A stretch of DNA of 64,000 bases from Actinoallomurus purpureus (GTDB lineage Bacteria > Actinomycetota > Actinomycetes > Streptosporangiales > Streptosporangiaceae). The notes below the pieces were generated by a model, which searched no databases, had not been told where the DNA came from, and was given only the letters and a program-made list of their open reading frames with translations. The position numbers were made by a program, and so were the translations under genes. The DNA is taken from NCBI RefSeq assembly GCF_024055795.1, contig NZ_JAMXMY010000001.1, positions 868,001-932,000 of the forward strand, given 5' to 3'. Positions 17,745 through 26,500 of the stretch are shown in pieces. Each line of letters begins with the position of its first letter. The stretch's first letter is position 1.

Positions 17745-18710
17745 TCAACGCCGACGGCTGTCCTGTTTCTCGCCGGCAGCCTCCAGCGCCCTGAGGAACC
17801 ATCGGGCCGGCGGCACCGCATCGGGTTTCGGGGGCCCGTCGTTGATCACGGCCAGGAGCCTCCAGTACCGCGAGACCCGCGCGTCGGCGCCGACACGGAC
17901 CCGCTCGGCCAGCCAGACACGGAACACCGCGTCGTCGTCACGGCGGTGAGCGTCGGCGAAGGCGGCGACGACCTGGTCGACGACGGCCCGCGCCCGCGCG
18001 CTCGTGGGACGGACGCCTTCGGCGAGTGCCGCGCCGGCCAGGTCGAGGACCGCCCGCTCGGCCCTCCGCCAGCTCTCCGGATCACCCTGGTCGGCACCGG
18101 AGACACGGTCGGCGGCGTGCCGTTCGAAAGCCGCGCGGACGCCGGCCCGGAAGTCCGGATCGCTGACGAGGTAGGCGAGCTCGACCCATGCCTCGACCTG
18201 CGCCACCGTCGGGTCGTCCGGCGGATCGGGCAGCGTCGAGCGCAGCTGCGCGGCGAAGACGGGATCCATCTCCAGCCCACGGGTGGCCTCGCCGATGAGG
18301 TCAGTGACCATCCGGCGACGCTGCCCGGCGGACAGGCCCGCGAGCCGGCCCGCCCGGGCGACCTCGGCGGGATCCGAGCCGCGGGAGGCGGCATGGCGCA
18401 GCACGGCCTGGCGCACGCGCAGCGCCTGGATCTGCGTCTCCAGCGCGGCGGCCTGCCGGTCCGCGACCTGCGCCAGGCTCTGCGCCCCGGTGAGCACGCG
18501 GGCGACCGTGGCGAGATCGACGCCGAGCTCGCGAAGGGTCCGGACGAGTTCGAGGCGGGACAGTGCCTCATCGTCATAGAGGCGATATCCGCCGGGCGAC
18601 CGGCCGACCGGCGGCACCAGCCCCTCATCGGAGTAGTACCGGATCGTCGGCACCGGCAACCCGCTGAGCCTGGCCACCCGGCCGATCGTGTAGAGGCCCT
18701 CGTCGTCCAT
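17745..18710 (-). CDS. MerR-family transcriptional regulator with long effector domain
   Basis: A 321-residue regulator. The N-terminal winged helix (residues 6-75) contains TIGRVARLSGLPVPTIRYY and DEGLVPP, and the dimerisation coiled coil runs about 85-115. The remaining about 190 residues form a helical domain (repeated 'WVELAYLVSDPDFR'-type segments), consistent with a small-molecule-sensing MerR such as the TipA/antibiotic-sensing class rather than a metal sensor; no Cys metal site is seen. It lies 33 bases after the hydrolase stop and so belongs to its operon. The promoter of that operon (19578-19608) has the 19-base spacer that MerR proteins untwist, so autoactivation is likely. Confidence 0.88.
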   Translation of the reverse strand: MDDEGLYTIGRVARLSGLPVPTIRYYSDEGLVPPVGRSPGGYRLYDDEALSRLELVRTLRELGVDLATVARVLTGAQSLAQVADRQAAALETQIQALRVRQAVLRHAASRGSDPAEVARAGRLAGLSAGQRRRMVTDLIGEATRGLEMDPVFAAQLRSTLPDPPDDPTVAQVEAWVELAYLVSDPDFRAGVRAAFERHAADRVSGADQGDPESWRRAERAVLDLAGAALAEGVRPTSARARAVVDQVVAAFADAHRRDDDAVFRVWLAERVRVGADARVSRYWRLLAVINDGPPKPDAVPPARWFLRALEAAGEKQDSRRR

Positions 18711-18743
18711 GCCGCCCAGCCTGACCGATCGCCCCGCTCCGCG

Positions 18744-19538
18744 TCACCAGCCCGCGGCGGGGCTGAGCCGCCGCAGGATCAGGTCGGCGACCGGACCGGG
18801 GGCCTCCAGCTGCACGTAATGGTCGGTCGCCACGTCCACCACCGACAGCAGCGGTGTCGTCGCGGCGACCTCCGCCAGCTCACGCGCGAATCCGCGCCGG
18901 TAGGCCTCGAACGCCTCCCTGACCTCTGGTGGCAGCATCTCCTCGGTGCCCAGGCCCGTCGACTGGACCACCACCAGCGGGCAGCGCGTCGCGCGGTAGG
19001 TGGCGAGCAGGTCCAGGGCGCCCAGCTCGGCCACCAGCCGGGCCAGCGCGGGATCGGCGGCCCGGCGCACCTCGGCGTCGAGGAATTCGCGCATCGTCTG
19101 CTCCGCGGCCTGCGTGGCGTCCGGGTCAAGGTCGAACGGGCCGGTGGGGTTGGTGTGCCCGTCCAGGTTCACCGCCAGCGGGCACTCCGGGTGCCGCGCC
19201 GCCCACACGGCCGCCACGATCCCGCCGAGGGAATGCCCCACCAGGGCAGGGCGATCCAGGCCGAGATGATCGATGACCGCGGCGAGGTCATCGATCGCGT
19301 CCTGCCAGGACCACAAGGCAGGCCCGGAGCGCCCGTGGCCGCGCAGATCGACGGTGACGGCCCGGACTCCGGCATCCGCGAGCAGCGGTGTCACCAGCCG
19401 CCAATCATCCATGGTCCGTCCGCCGCCGTGCAGCAGGACGACCGCGTCGCCGCCTCCCCCGTGATCCCGGACGGCGATGTCGACGCCGCCGCTGGACACG
19501 ACGTGATCCGACCATGACGAGGTAACAGCGTCGGACAT
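18744..19538 (-). CDS. Alpha/beta hydrolase
   Basis: A 264-residue hydrolase. The oxyanion region is LLHGGGRTMDDW, the nucleophile elbow GHSLGG, the acid is probably in the strand near LLSVVDVATDH, and the histidine is DHYVQLEAP. The start is ATG 19538, because GAGGAG lies just upstream; the longer frame from 19592 runs through the promoter and is excluded. It is the first gene of a two-gene operon with the MerR regulator. A role in degrading or modifying the compound sensed by MerR is plausible but unproven. Epoxide, ester or haloalkane substrates cannot be separated from the sequence. Confidence 0.85.
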   Translation of the reverse strand: MSDAVTSSWSDHVVSSGGVDIAVRDHGGGGDAVVLLHGGGRTMDDWRLVTPLLADAGVRAVTVDLRGHGRSGPALWSWQDAIDDLAAVIDHLGLDRPALVGHSLGGIVAAVWAARHPECPLAVNLDGHTNPTGPFDLDPDATQAAEQTMREFLDAEVRRAADPALARLVAELGALDLLATYRATRCPLVVVQSTGLGTEEMLPPEVREAFEAYRRGFARELAEVAATTPLLSVVDVATDHYVQLEAPGPVADLILRRLSPAAGW

Positions 19539-19577
19539 GAAGACTCCTCGATTCCCGGCATTGATGAACCGCGACCG

Positions 19578-19608
19578 ACTATGGAGCCTCAAGTCCCTTG
19601 AGACTCAA
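19578..19608 (-). promoter_or_regulatory. MerR-type promoter with 19-base spacer and central operator
   Basis: On the reverse strand, TTGAGT (-35, 19603-19608) and CATAGT (-10, 19578-19583) are separated by exactly 19 bases instead of the usual 17. The spacer contains the perfect inverted repeat CTCAAG-GGA-CTTGAG (19588-19602). This is the hallmark of promoters activated by MerR proteins. Transcription would begin near 19571, about 33 bases before the hydrolase ATG. Confidence 0.8.
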
Positions 19609-19919
19609 CCCGACGAGGCCTCGACCAGGCTCGCCGGCCTGTGGCACGGCCCATCCGCGCGCCGCCACGGGTGGTGCCCCCGACGCCGCCGCTGTCAGCG
19701 GGAAGGGCGGCGGGCATGTGGCTCCGGGGAGGCGGCGCGGCGTACGACGACGACCGCGCCCCGTCCGCCGGCCGGCGTGGAAAGGGCCGTGCGCACGTCG
19801 TGCGCACGGCCCGATGTCCTCACCGCTCACGCCTCCCGGCCCCGGCCGGCGGGCATCGCCGCTCACCCGTCCGTACGGTGCCGCCCGCCGGCCGGGCCGG
19901 GCGGATCGCCGGGAGCCGG
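19609..19919. other. Intergenic region without a gene
   Basis: About 310 bases between the MerR-driven promoter and the EF-hand gene. The only structured element is the strong hairpin at 19784-19812. The rest is GC-rich, with frames open only by composition. Confidence 0.5.
19784..19812 (-). terminator. Stem-loop terminator of the EF-hand gene
   Basis: GGGCCGTGCGCAC and its exact complement form 13-base arms around a three-base loop, 108 bases beyond the stop of the leftward EF-hand gene. It is stable and GC-rich and lacks a T-run. Confidence 0.6.
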
Positions 19920-20132
19920 TCAGGCCTGGGACATGTACGCGGAGAACTCCTCGAGCGAGATCTCTCCATCGCCGTCGGAGTCCATCCGGCGGACGACCTC
20001 GGCCGCCGTCTCGTCGGTGACCTCCTCCCCCAGGGCCTTCATCAGCTGCTTCAACTCCGGCGCGGAGACGCGCCCGTCCTTGTTCACATCGACGATCTCG
20101 AATGTCGCCGCGTAGGCGCTGGTGTCCGGCAC
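19920..20132 (-). CDS. EF-hand calcium-binding protein
   Basis: A 70-residue acidic protein with two EF-hand loops: DVNKDGRVSAPE and DSDGDGEISLEE. Each has the Asp/Asn at positions 1, 3 and 5 and Glu at 12 needed to bind calcium. It matches the short actinobacterial calmodulin-like family in length and layout. The GTG at 20132 is chosen because GGGAAGG ends nine bases upstream; the GTG at 20138 is too close to that site. It is presumably cytosolic and may act as a calcium buffer or sensor. The target is unknown. Confidence 0.85.
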   Translation of the reverse strand: MPDTSAYAATFEIVDVNKDGRVSAPELKQLMKALGEEVTDETAAEVVRRMDSDGDGEISLEEFSAYMSQA

Positions 20133-20372
20133 GATCACGAGCCTTCCCGCTTGGAAGTACGACGGCTCCCCTGAGCCACGACCGGACACACAACTTAGTG
20201 GAAGAGATGCCCGACTTGTGGCGGATCGCCGGTCGACGGATTCCGTACCGGTGGATTCGCGTTCTGGTCTGGCGGATAGGTCATAATCGATCAAGCCCCC
20301 GCCTTTACGCAGTAAGGTAACTACTGTGGAAGGCGGAGCAGCTTCAGCCGCCCGACTCCGACAGGTGCATCC

Positions 20373-21164
20373 GTGTACGCATACCTCGACCACCCCGGCC
20401 CCATCCCCTTCGCCCACCGCGGCGGATCCGCCGACGGCCGCGAGAACTCCATGGCGGCCTTCGAACGCGCGGTCGGCCTGGGCTACCGCTACCTGGAGAC
20501 CGACGTCCGCGCCACCGCCGACGGCGCCCTGGTCGCCTTCCACGACGCGACCCTCGACCGGGTCACCGACCGCACCGGCCAGGTCGCCCGGCTCACCTTC
20601 GCCGAGGTCGCCAAGGCGCGGATCGCCGGCCGGGAGCCGATCCCCCGTCTGGAGGAGATCCTCACCGCCTGGCCCGAGGTGCGCCTCAACATCGACGTCA
20701 AGGCCGAGAACGCCATCGGCCCGCTCACCGAGGTCCTGCACCAGGCCCGCGCCTGGGACCGGGTGTGCGTCACCTCCTTCTCCTACCGGCGGCTCAGGCA
20801 CGTACGCGCCCGCATGCGCCTGCTGTCCGGCCGCGACGTGTGCACGGCCCTGAGCCCGCTGGGCGTGGCCACGCTGCGCGCCCGGTCCGTGGGCGGGCCG
20901 CTGGCCCGGCTGGTGCGCCTGGCCGAGCTCGGCGTGCCGTGTGCCCAGGTCCCCCAGCGCGTCGGGCGCACCCCGCTGGTGACCGAGGCGTTCCTGGGGA
21001 CCGCGCACTCGCTCGGACTGCAGGTGCACGTCTGGACGGTCAACGAGCCCGCGGACATGGAACGCCTGCTCGACCTCGGCGTTGATGGCATCATCACCGA
21101 TGACATCGAGGCCCTGCGCGACGTCATGACCGCCCGCGCGCTGTGGGCCGCGGCCACCGCGTGA
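20373..21164 (+). CDS. Glycerophosphodiester phosphodiesterase
   Basis: A 263-residue GDPD-fold enzyme starting with GTG. The catalytic signature is intact: AHRGGSADGRENS (His and Arg), ETDVRATADG (Glu, Asp) and the second histidine in VAFHDATLDR, with the metal-binding NIDVKAE strand later. It hydrolyses glycerophosphodiesters to glycerol-3-phosphate and an alcohol. There is no signal peptide, so it is cytosolic. A CATAAT-like -10 lies near 20281. The following transporter gene at 21199 starts 34 bases downstream on the same strand, probably in one transcript. Confidence 0.92.
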   Translation: MYAYLDHPGPIPFAHRGGSADGRENSMAAFERAVGLGYRYLETDVRATADGALVAFHDATLDRVTDRTGQVARLTFAEVAKARIAGREPIPRLEEILTAWPEVRLNIDVKAENAIGPLTEVLHQARAWDRVCVTSFSYRRLRHVRARMRLLSGRDVCTALSPLGVATLRARSVGGPLARLVRLAELGVPCAQVPQRVGRTPLVTEAFLGTAHSLGLQVHVWTVNEPADMERLLDLGVDGIITDDIEALRDVMTARALWAAATA

Positions 21165-21198
21165 GGCCGGACACCCCCCGGGCGGCCGAGGAGGACGC

Positions 21199-22560
21199 GT
21201 GGGTCTGGCGCCCGTCGGCACCCCCGCCGAGACGACCACCGAGAACCGCCGGCGTGAGCGGCGCGGCTGGTACTTCTACGACTGGGCGAACTCCGCCTTC
21301 GACACCACGGTGGTGTCGGTCTTCCTCGGCCCGTACCTGAGCAACGTGGCCAAGGCCGCCGCGGACGCGCACGGCTACGTGCACCCGCTCGGCATGGACC
21401 TGCGGGCCAAGGCGATCTTCCCGTTCGCGGTGACCGTCTCGGTGATCGCACAGGTGCTCGTGCTTCCCCTGGTCGGCGCGCTGGCCGACCACACGGGGCG
21501 CAAACGGGAACTGCTCGGGGCGTTCGCCTACCTCGGCGCGTTCGCGACCATGGGGCTGTACTTCGTCGCCGGCGGCCGCTACCTGCTCGGCGCCGGCCTG
21601 TTCATCGTGGCCAACATCGCGCTCGGTGCCTCGTTCGCCGTCTACAACTCGTTCCTGCCCGACATCGCCGCGCCGGATGAGCGCGACGCCGTGTCCTCGC
21701 GCGGCTGGGGTCTGGGATACCTCGGCGGTGGCCTCCTTCTCGTCCTGGACCTGACGCTGTTCCTCCTGCACGACCGCTTCGGGCTCACCGAGTCGACGGC
21801 CGTGCGCGTCAGCCTGGCCTCGGCCGGGATGTGGTGGGCGGCCTTCACCGTGATCCCGATGCGCGCACTGCGCAACCGGCACCGCGCGCGTTCGGGCGAG
21901 TCGGCCTTCGGCGCGGTCCGCGCCGGTTTCGGCCAGCTGTACGGCACGCTCCGCGACCTGCGCAACCGGCCCGTCACCCTGCTGTTCCTCTTCGCGTTCC
22001 TCGTCTACAACGACGGCGTCCAGACGGTCATCGCGATGTCGGCGACGTTCGCGACCGAAGAACTCGCGCTCGGCCAGACCGCGGTGATCGCGGCGGTGCT
22101 CCTGGTGCAGTTCGTCGCGTTCGGCGGCGCGCTGCTGCTCGGGCGGCTCGCCGAGCGGTACGGCACCAAACGGATCGTGCTGGCCTCGCTGGTCGTCTGG
22201 ACCCTCATCGTGCTGGCCGCCTACGCGCTGCGGCGCGGCTCCGCCGCCGAGTTCTTCGTCATGGCCGCCGGCATCGGCATGGTGCTGGGCGGTATCCAGG
22301 CGCTGTCCCGGTCGCTGTTCTCCCATCTGATCCCCCGGGACCGCGAGGCGGAGTACTTCGGGTTCTATGGGATCAGCGACAAGGGGACGAGCTGGCTCGG
22401 CCCGTTCGTGTTCGCCCTGGCGTTGCAGTTGACCGACAGCTACCGCAGCGCGATCGCGTCACTGGTGATCTTCTTCGTCGTCGGTTTCGGACTGCTGCTC
22501 GCCGTGGACGTCCGCCGTGGCGTCCGTGAGGCCGGCAATCCCCTCCCCCACCGGCTCTGA
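21199..22560 (+). CDS. MFS transporter, UMF1/Atg22-like
   Basis: A 453-residue protein with about 12 membrane helices. The signature WYFYDWANSAFDTTV near residue 25 is diagnostic of the UMF1 (unknown major facilitator) group related to the vacuolar amino-acid effluxer Atg22. GALADHTGRKRELL is the MFS loop-2 motif. The GTG start follows GGAGGACGC. It lies just after the glycerophosphodiesterase gene. Efflux of amino acids or small metabolites is the family-level expectation; the substrate is not known. Confidence 0.9.
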   Translation: MGLAPVGTPAETTTENRRRERRGWYFYDWANSAFDTTVVSVFLGPYLSNVAKAAADAHGYVHPLGMDLRAKAIFPFAVTVSVIAQVLVLPLVGALADHTGRKRELLGAFAYLGAFATMGLYFVAGGRYLLGAGLFIVANIALGASFAVYNSFLPDIAAPDERDAVSSRGWGLGYLGGGLLLVLDLTLFLLHDRFGLTESTAVRVSLASAGMWWAAFTVIPMRALRNRHRARSGESAFGAVRAGFGQLYGTLRDLRNRPVTLLFLFAFLVYNDGVQTVIAMSATFATEELALGQTAVIAAVLLVQFVAFGGALLLGRLAERYGTKRIVLASLVVWTLIVLAAYALRRGSAAEFFVMAAGIGMVLGGIQALSRSLFSHLIPRDREAEYFGFYGISDKGTSWLGPFVFALALQLTDSYRSAIASLVIFFVVGFGLLLAVDVRRGVREAGNPLPHRL

Positions 22561-22721
22561 GGGGCGTCGGAAGAACCCAGGTGCCACACGCGCCGCACGG
22601 GGGTCGGTGAACAGGCGCTGATCTGTTTCATCCCAGATGGCCGATAGCGGCGCGGCCACAAGCCGCATACGGCGATCAGCCCTACGTTACGATCGGCTCT
22701 CGCTCTTCGGCGCTGGGGGCA

Positions 22722-23495
22722 ATGATGCAGGCCATCCACAAGCACTACACCCGCGAGTTGTACAAGCAGTTCCACTACTTCGCCACGTGGATGCCCCACC
22801 TTGTGCTGGCGCTCGGGGACGTGGGTGTGTTGCGGGAACACCGCTTCGACCGGATGACCTCGCTCGCCGAACTCGGAGTGGACTTCACCACGCTCGACCG
22901 CGGCGGGCGCGCCGAGTACAGCTACTCCTCCACCGGAAAGGTCGACATCTCGCTCGACGGTGAGATGTCGGTTCCGTTGCTGCCCGGCGGCGAGCCGCCG
23001 TTGATGCTCACGGTCACCTTCAGCGGCGCGCACGCGACCTACTTCCGGGCGGCACAGTGCCGATCCGAGGCGATCAGCGATCTTCCGTCGTTGGAGAAGG
23101 CGCTGATCGGGTTGCGGCAGGCGGGTGCGTGGCGGCTGGAGTACGTCGTGGTGACCGAGCTGGTGCGCACCGGCCCTGCGGTGATCCTGGTCGCTGATCA
23201 GGCCGGTGCACGGGCGAATCTCCGGGTCACGGCGGAGTCACTGCCGGTACCGGCTCCCGTGGGCGGTGCGGCGGCCCTGAATGGGTCCGTGACCTCGGGG
23301 CTCGCCGCCAGCGTGATCGCTGCGGAGGGCGACGTGACGCCGCTCTTCCGCGTTGCGAAGCTGCGCAGGACGCTCGGCGGCAGGCCCAGGATCAACGTGC
23401 GGCGGCCGAGGGGGGCTTCGTCGGCGCCGCGCGAGGTCTGGGATTTCGCGGCCGTCTCGTGGGAGGAATTCGCGGAGGGCTCGGAGGATCCCTGA
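22722..23495 (+). CDS. Putative gasdermin-like pore-forming protein
   Basis: A 257-residue protein with no signal peptide and no obvious membrane helix, predicted rich in beta strands. Several features recall gasdermins: YVVVTELVRT (141-150), matching the YVVTEVLQT strand of animal gasdermin D; GDVTPLFRVAKL (203-214), matching GSTLAFRVAQL; and a helix before the YVV strand (LPSLEKALIGLR). FDRMTSLAEL (42-51) corresponds to the NLSIKDIL region. About 40 residues remain after this core and could be the short inhibitory tail seen in bacterial gasdermins. There is no N-terminal cysteine for lipidation. GGGGG precedes the ATG pair, and TACGAT at 22688 may be the -10. The next gene encodes a CHAT protease. 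The comparison is from memory and by eye. Confidence 0.5.
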   Translation: MMQAIHKHYTRELYKQFHYFATWMPHLVLALGDVGVLREHRFDRMTSLAELGVDFTTLDRGGRAEYSYSSTGKVDISLDGEMSVPLLPGGEPPLMLTVTFSGAHATYFRAAQCRSEAISDLPSLEKALIGLRQAGAWRLEYVVVTELVRTGPAVILVADQAGARANLRVTAESLPVPAPVGGAAALNGSVTSGLAASVIAAEGDVTPLFRVAKLRRTLGGRPRINVRRPRGASSAPREVWDFAAVSWEEFAEGSEDP

Positions 23496-23546
23496 ACGGT
23501 CGGGTGAACGAAGCGCCGGCTCTCACCGACCTTGACAGGGGGTCTC

Positions 23547-26500
23547 GTGCCTCGGAGCATGCCGCCTCTCGGCGAGAACGCCCGCCGTCTTCTCGCCGTC
23601 GTCGACCGTATGCCCGTACGCGTGCCGGAGCGCGACCGCGTCGTGACGGCGCTGGAAATGGTCGCGACTGAGGAGTGGCTCCGGGTCAGGATCGCGCTCG
23701 TGGACGAGCAGGTGCGCGCGTTGAGCCGGCCGGCACTGTCCTTCACCCCCGATGACCTGGCGCACGTCCTGGAGGTCGCCGCCACCGTCGCGTACGTCTA
23801 CGGGTTCGAATCCGTCGGTACCGGGCACGTGGCGGTCGCCCTGGCGGCGACCAGCCGGGGGGCGGCGGGGGCCATCGACATCATGGCTGAGGCGTTCGGG
23901 CTGGGCACCCTGGAGAACTCCACGGACATCGTTGCCCAGCACCTGGCGCTGAAGGAGACGGCCCGAACCGAATCACGCGAGGAGCCCGGCGAGGAGAGGA
24001 CCGGCGCCGGGCAGGCGGGTGGCGAGCGAGCAGATGAGGAGCGTGAGGGCCAGCGGGCACGGGAGGAGGAACCGGGCGAGGAAGAGGTGATCTATGGCGA
24101 GAGCCTCACTGGCCGTCGCTGGCATCGGGCGGCCACGATCGCCCATCTGGGGCTGCGGGCCGCGGCCTTCTGCGTCCTGCTGGTGATCGCGGCGCGCGGC
24201 GGTGACGCTTGGATGTGGCCGGTGGCCTTTGCGGCGCTGATCTCGACGCGCGATTCGCGGGAGCCCGGACTTCCGCTGGGCGATGAAGTCTCTCCGCTCC
24301 AGCCGTCGGCGCGCTGGCCGTGGCTGGGCTGCCTTGCCGTGGTCGCCGGCGCGCTCGGGATGCGGGCGGCGGCTGCGGTGATCGTCGTGGAGTTCCTGCT
24401 GCTGGAGGCCGTGTCCTGCGTCGGCGTCCGCATGGTGTCCCGCTGGATATGGATACAGGGCGGCGCGGTGATCCGGGTGGGGCGGCATGTCTCCGGTCTG
24501 CTCTCCGTCGTGGACGCGTATGCGACGCGCAGGCGATGCCGCCATCTCGCCGCCGTCGTGTTTCTCGCGGTGGTCCCGGCGGCCGCCGTCGCCGTCGCGA
24601 TGTCGCCTCTGTGGCCGCTGTACCTCATGGCCGGGGTCTTCGCCGCGCGCCGATGGACGGTGCTCGCCCTCGTCACGTCGGTCGTCGCGACCGTGTCGCC
24701 GGCCGGATCGGCATGGTCGCTGCTGTCGGCCTGGGCCGGTGGTCTGCTGGCGCGTGCGGTGATCGCCTGGTACGACAGGCCGCCGTCGGCCATCGTTCCG
24801 GTGCCCGCTCCTCGGCCGACCGCGGTATTGAGGCGGCTTGGGCGCGCGTACGCGCGTGCCCACCGGCTGGTACGGATCGGGCGTCCGGCGGCCGCTCTGC
24901 GGTGGCTCGACGGTGCCCGCGACGCGGCGGACCCCAGGCTCGTGACCCTGCGCGCCTGGGCCCTGTTGCAGTGCGGGCGCCCCGGAGAGGCCAAGAGCGT
25001 CATAGGGGGTGCGTCGGACGCCGACGACCGGATCCGCGCGATGATCACCTGTCTCGCCGAGCTGGAGCTGTCGAACGCCGACGCGGCCGACCGGGCTTTG
25101 ACGGAGTTCGGCGGCGTGGATGAGGACATGCCCGAGATCCTGTACCAGGTCGCGCTCGTCGCCCGTATCCGGCTCACCCTGCTGAACGCCGGCTCCGACC
25201 AGCTCACCGAGGCCATCGCCAGTGGGGTGCCACGGCGGATCCGGCGTGCCGAACTGCTTTTCGCCGTGACGTTGCTGCGGCTGGCCGCCGAGAGCGCGCT
25301 ACCGGCCGCGCCCGCGCTCTCCTCCCTGCTGGCCGGCGCCGGTGCGCTGCTGAGCGCGCCGGAGCTGCACCGGGCGCCGCAGGCCTTCTTCGATCCGCTC
25401 GACCGGCGACGGCCGCTGGCGCTGGAGAACACGCGCTGCCTCGCTCAGGGGGCCCTGGCCGAGTTGTACGAGAACGGCTCCGATACCGAGACGGTGGCCC
25501 GGCTCCACGCCGGAGAGGGCATCACCGGGTATCTGATGCGGATGGATCGCCCGGTCGAGGCCGCCGGCATCCTCAACGCCCTCGCCGACCGGTTGAGCGG
25601 CGAGCCCGGATACCGGCTCGCCGTCGTCCTCAGCCGGATCGAGGCTCTCGCGATGCTGAACGCGACCCGGCACCAGCTCAGCGAGGCCGAGGACCGGCGG
25701 CGCTGGTGGCGCGTCTACGGCCATACGATCGAACAGGCGATGCGGGACGCGGCGGCCGGGAGCGACTGGGAGACCCTCCTCGAACTGATCGAGTCGGCGC
25801 GGCTTCAGCTGGGCCCGCACAAGGACAGCAGCGCGTTCGACGCCTCGCGGGCCGTCGCGCCGTTCATCCAGGTACGCGGTGCCTCGCGCATGGAACAGGC
25901 GCACTGGTACCGGCCGGGCGAACGGCCGCCCGCCTATGCCTTGGAGGACATCGCCGGCGTCGTCCTGGGACCTGATACCTGGTGGTGGAGCACCTGGTCG
26001 ACCGGTACCGAGCTGTTCTGGGCACTGATGCCGCCGGACGCGCCCGTCTCGGGTGGCGTACTGCCGATGGGCCACGGTAGCGAGTTGCACGGCGCGCTGT
26101 CCGACCTGCGGGACGCGCTGCCGGTCCCCCACCCCGGGGAGGACACGAATGCCTTTGAGGACCGCGTGCTGCGCAGTCCGCTCCTCGCCGGGCCGGCGGC
26201 GGCGGAGACCGCACTCGCCCGGCGGCTCGGGAGGCTGCTGCCGGCACCCCTGGTCGACGCCCTGCTGCGAACGCGTGAGCCGCTGCCGCTCGCCTTCGCC
26301 CCCGCGGCCGAACTCGCGAACGTGCCGTGGGCGTGCGTCGGTATTCCCACCGAGGCTCCGGGCGACCTACGTCTCGTCGAGCGGTGTGTCCCGGTGATCG
26401 CTCCCCCGGCGGGCCTGCTCGCCACGATCGCCGCCCGCCCGCGGAACGCCGGCGCCGCACCGCTGGCCCTCGCGGTGATCGACCCGGGCGGTGACCTGGG

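Noticed and set aside
17580-19517. 645-codon plus-strand frame
   Set aside because: It is antisense to the MerR and hydrolase genes, which have clear domains; the product has no recognisable domain.
19920-21239. A 439-codon frame that would extend the EF-hand protein
   Set aside because: The extension is antisense to the glycerophosphodiesterase gene. A good ribosome site and family length support the short start at 20132.
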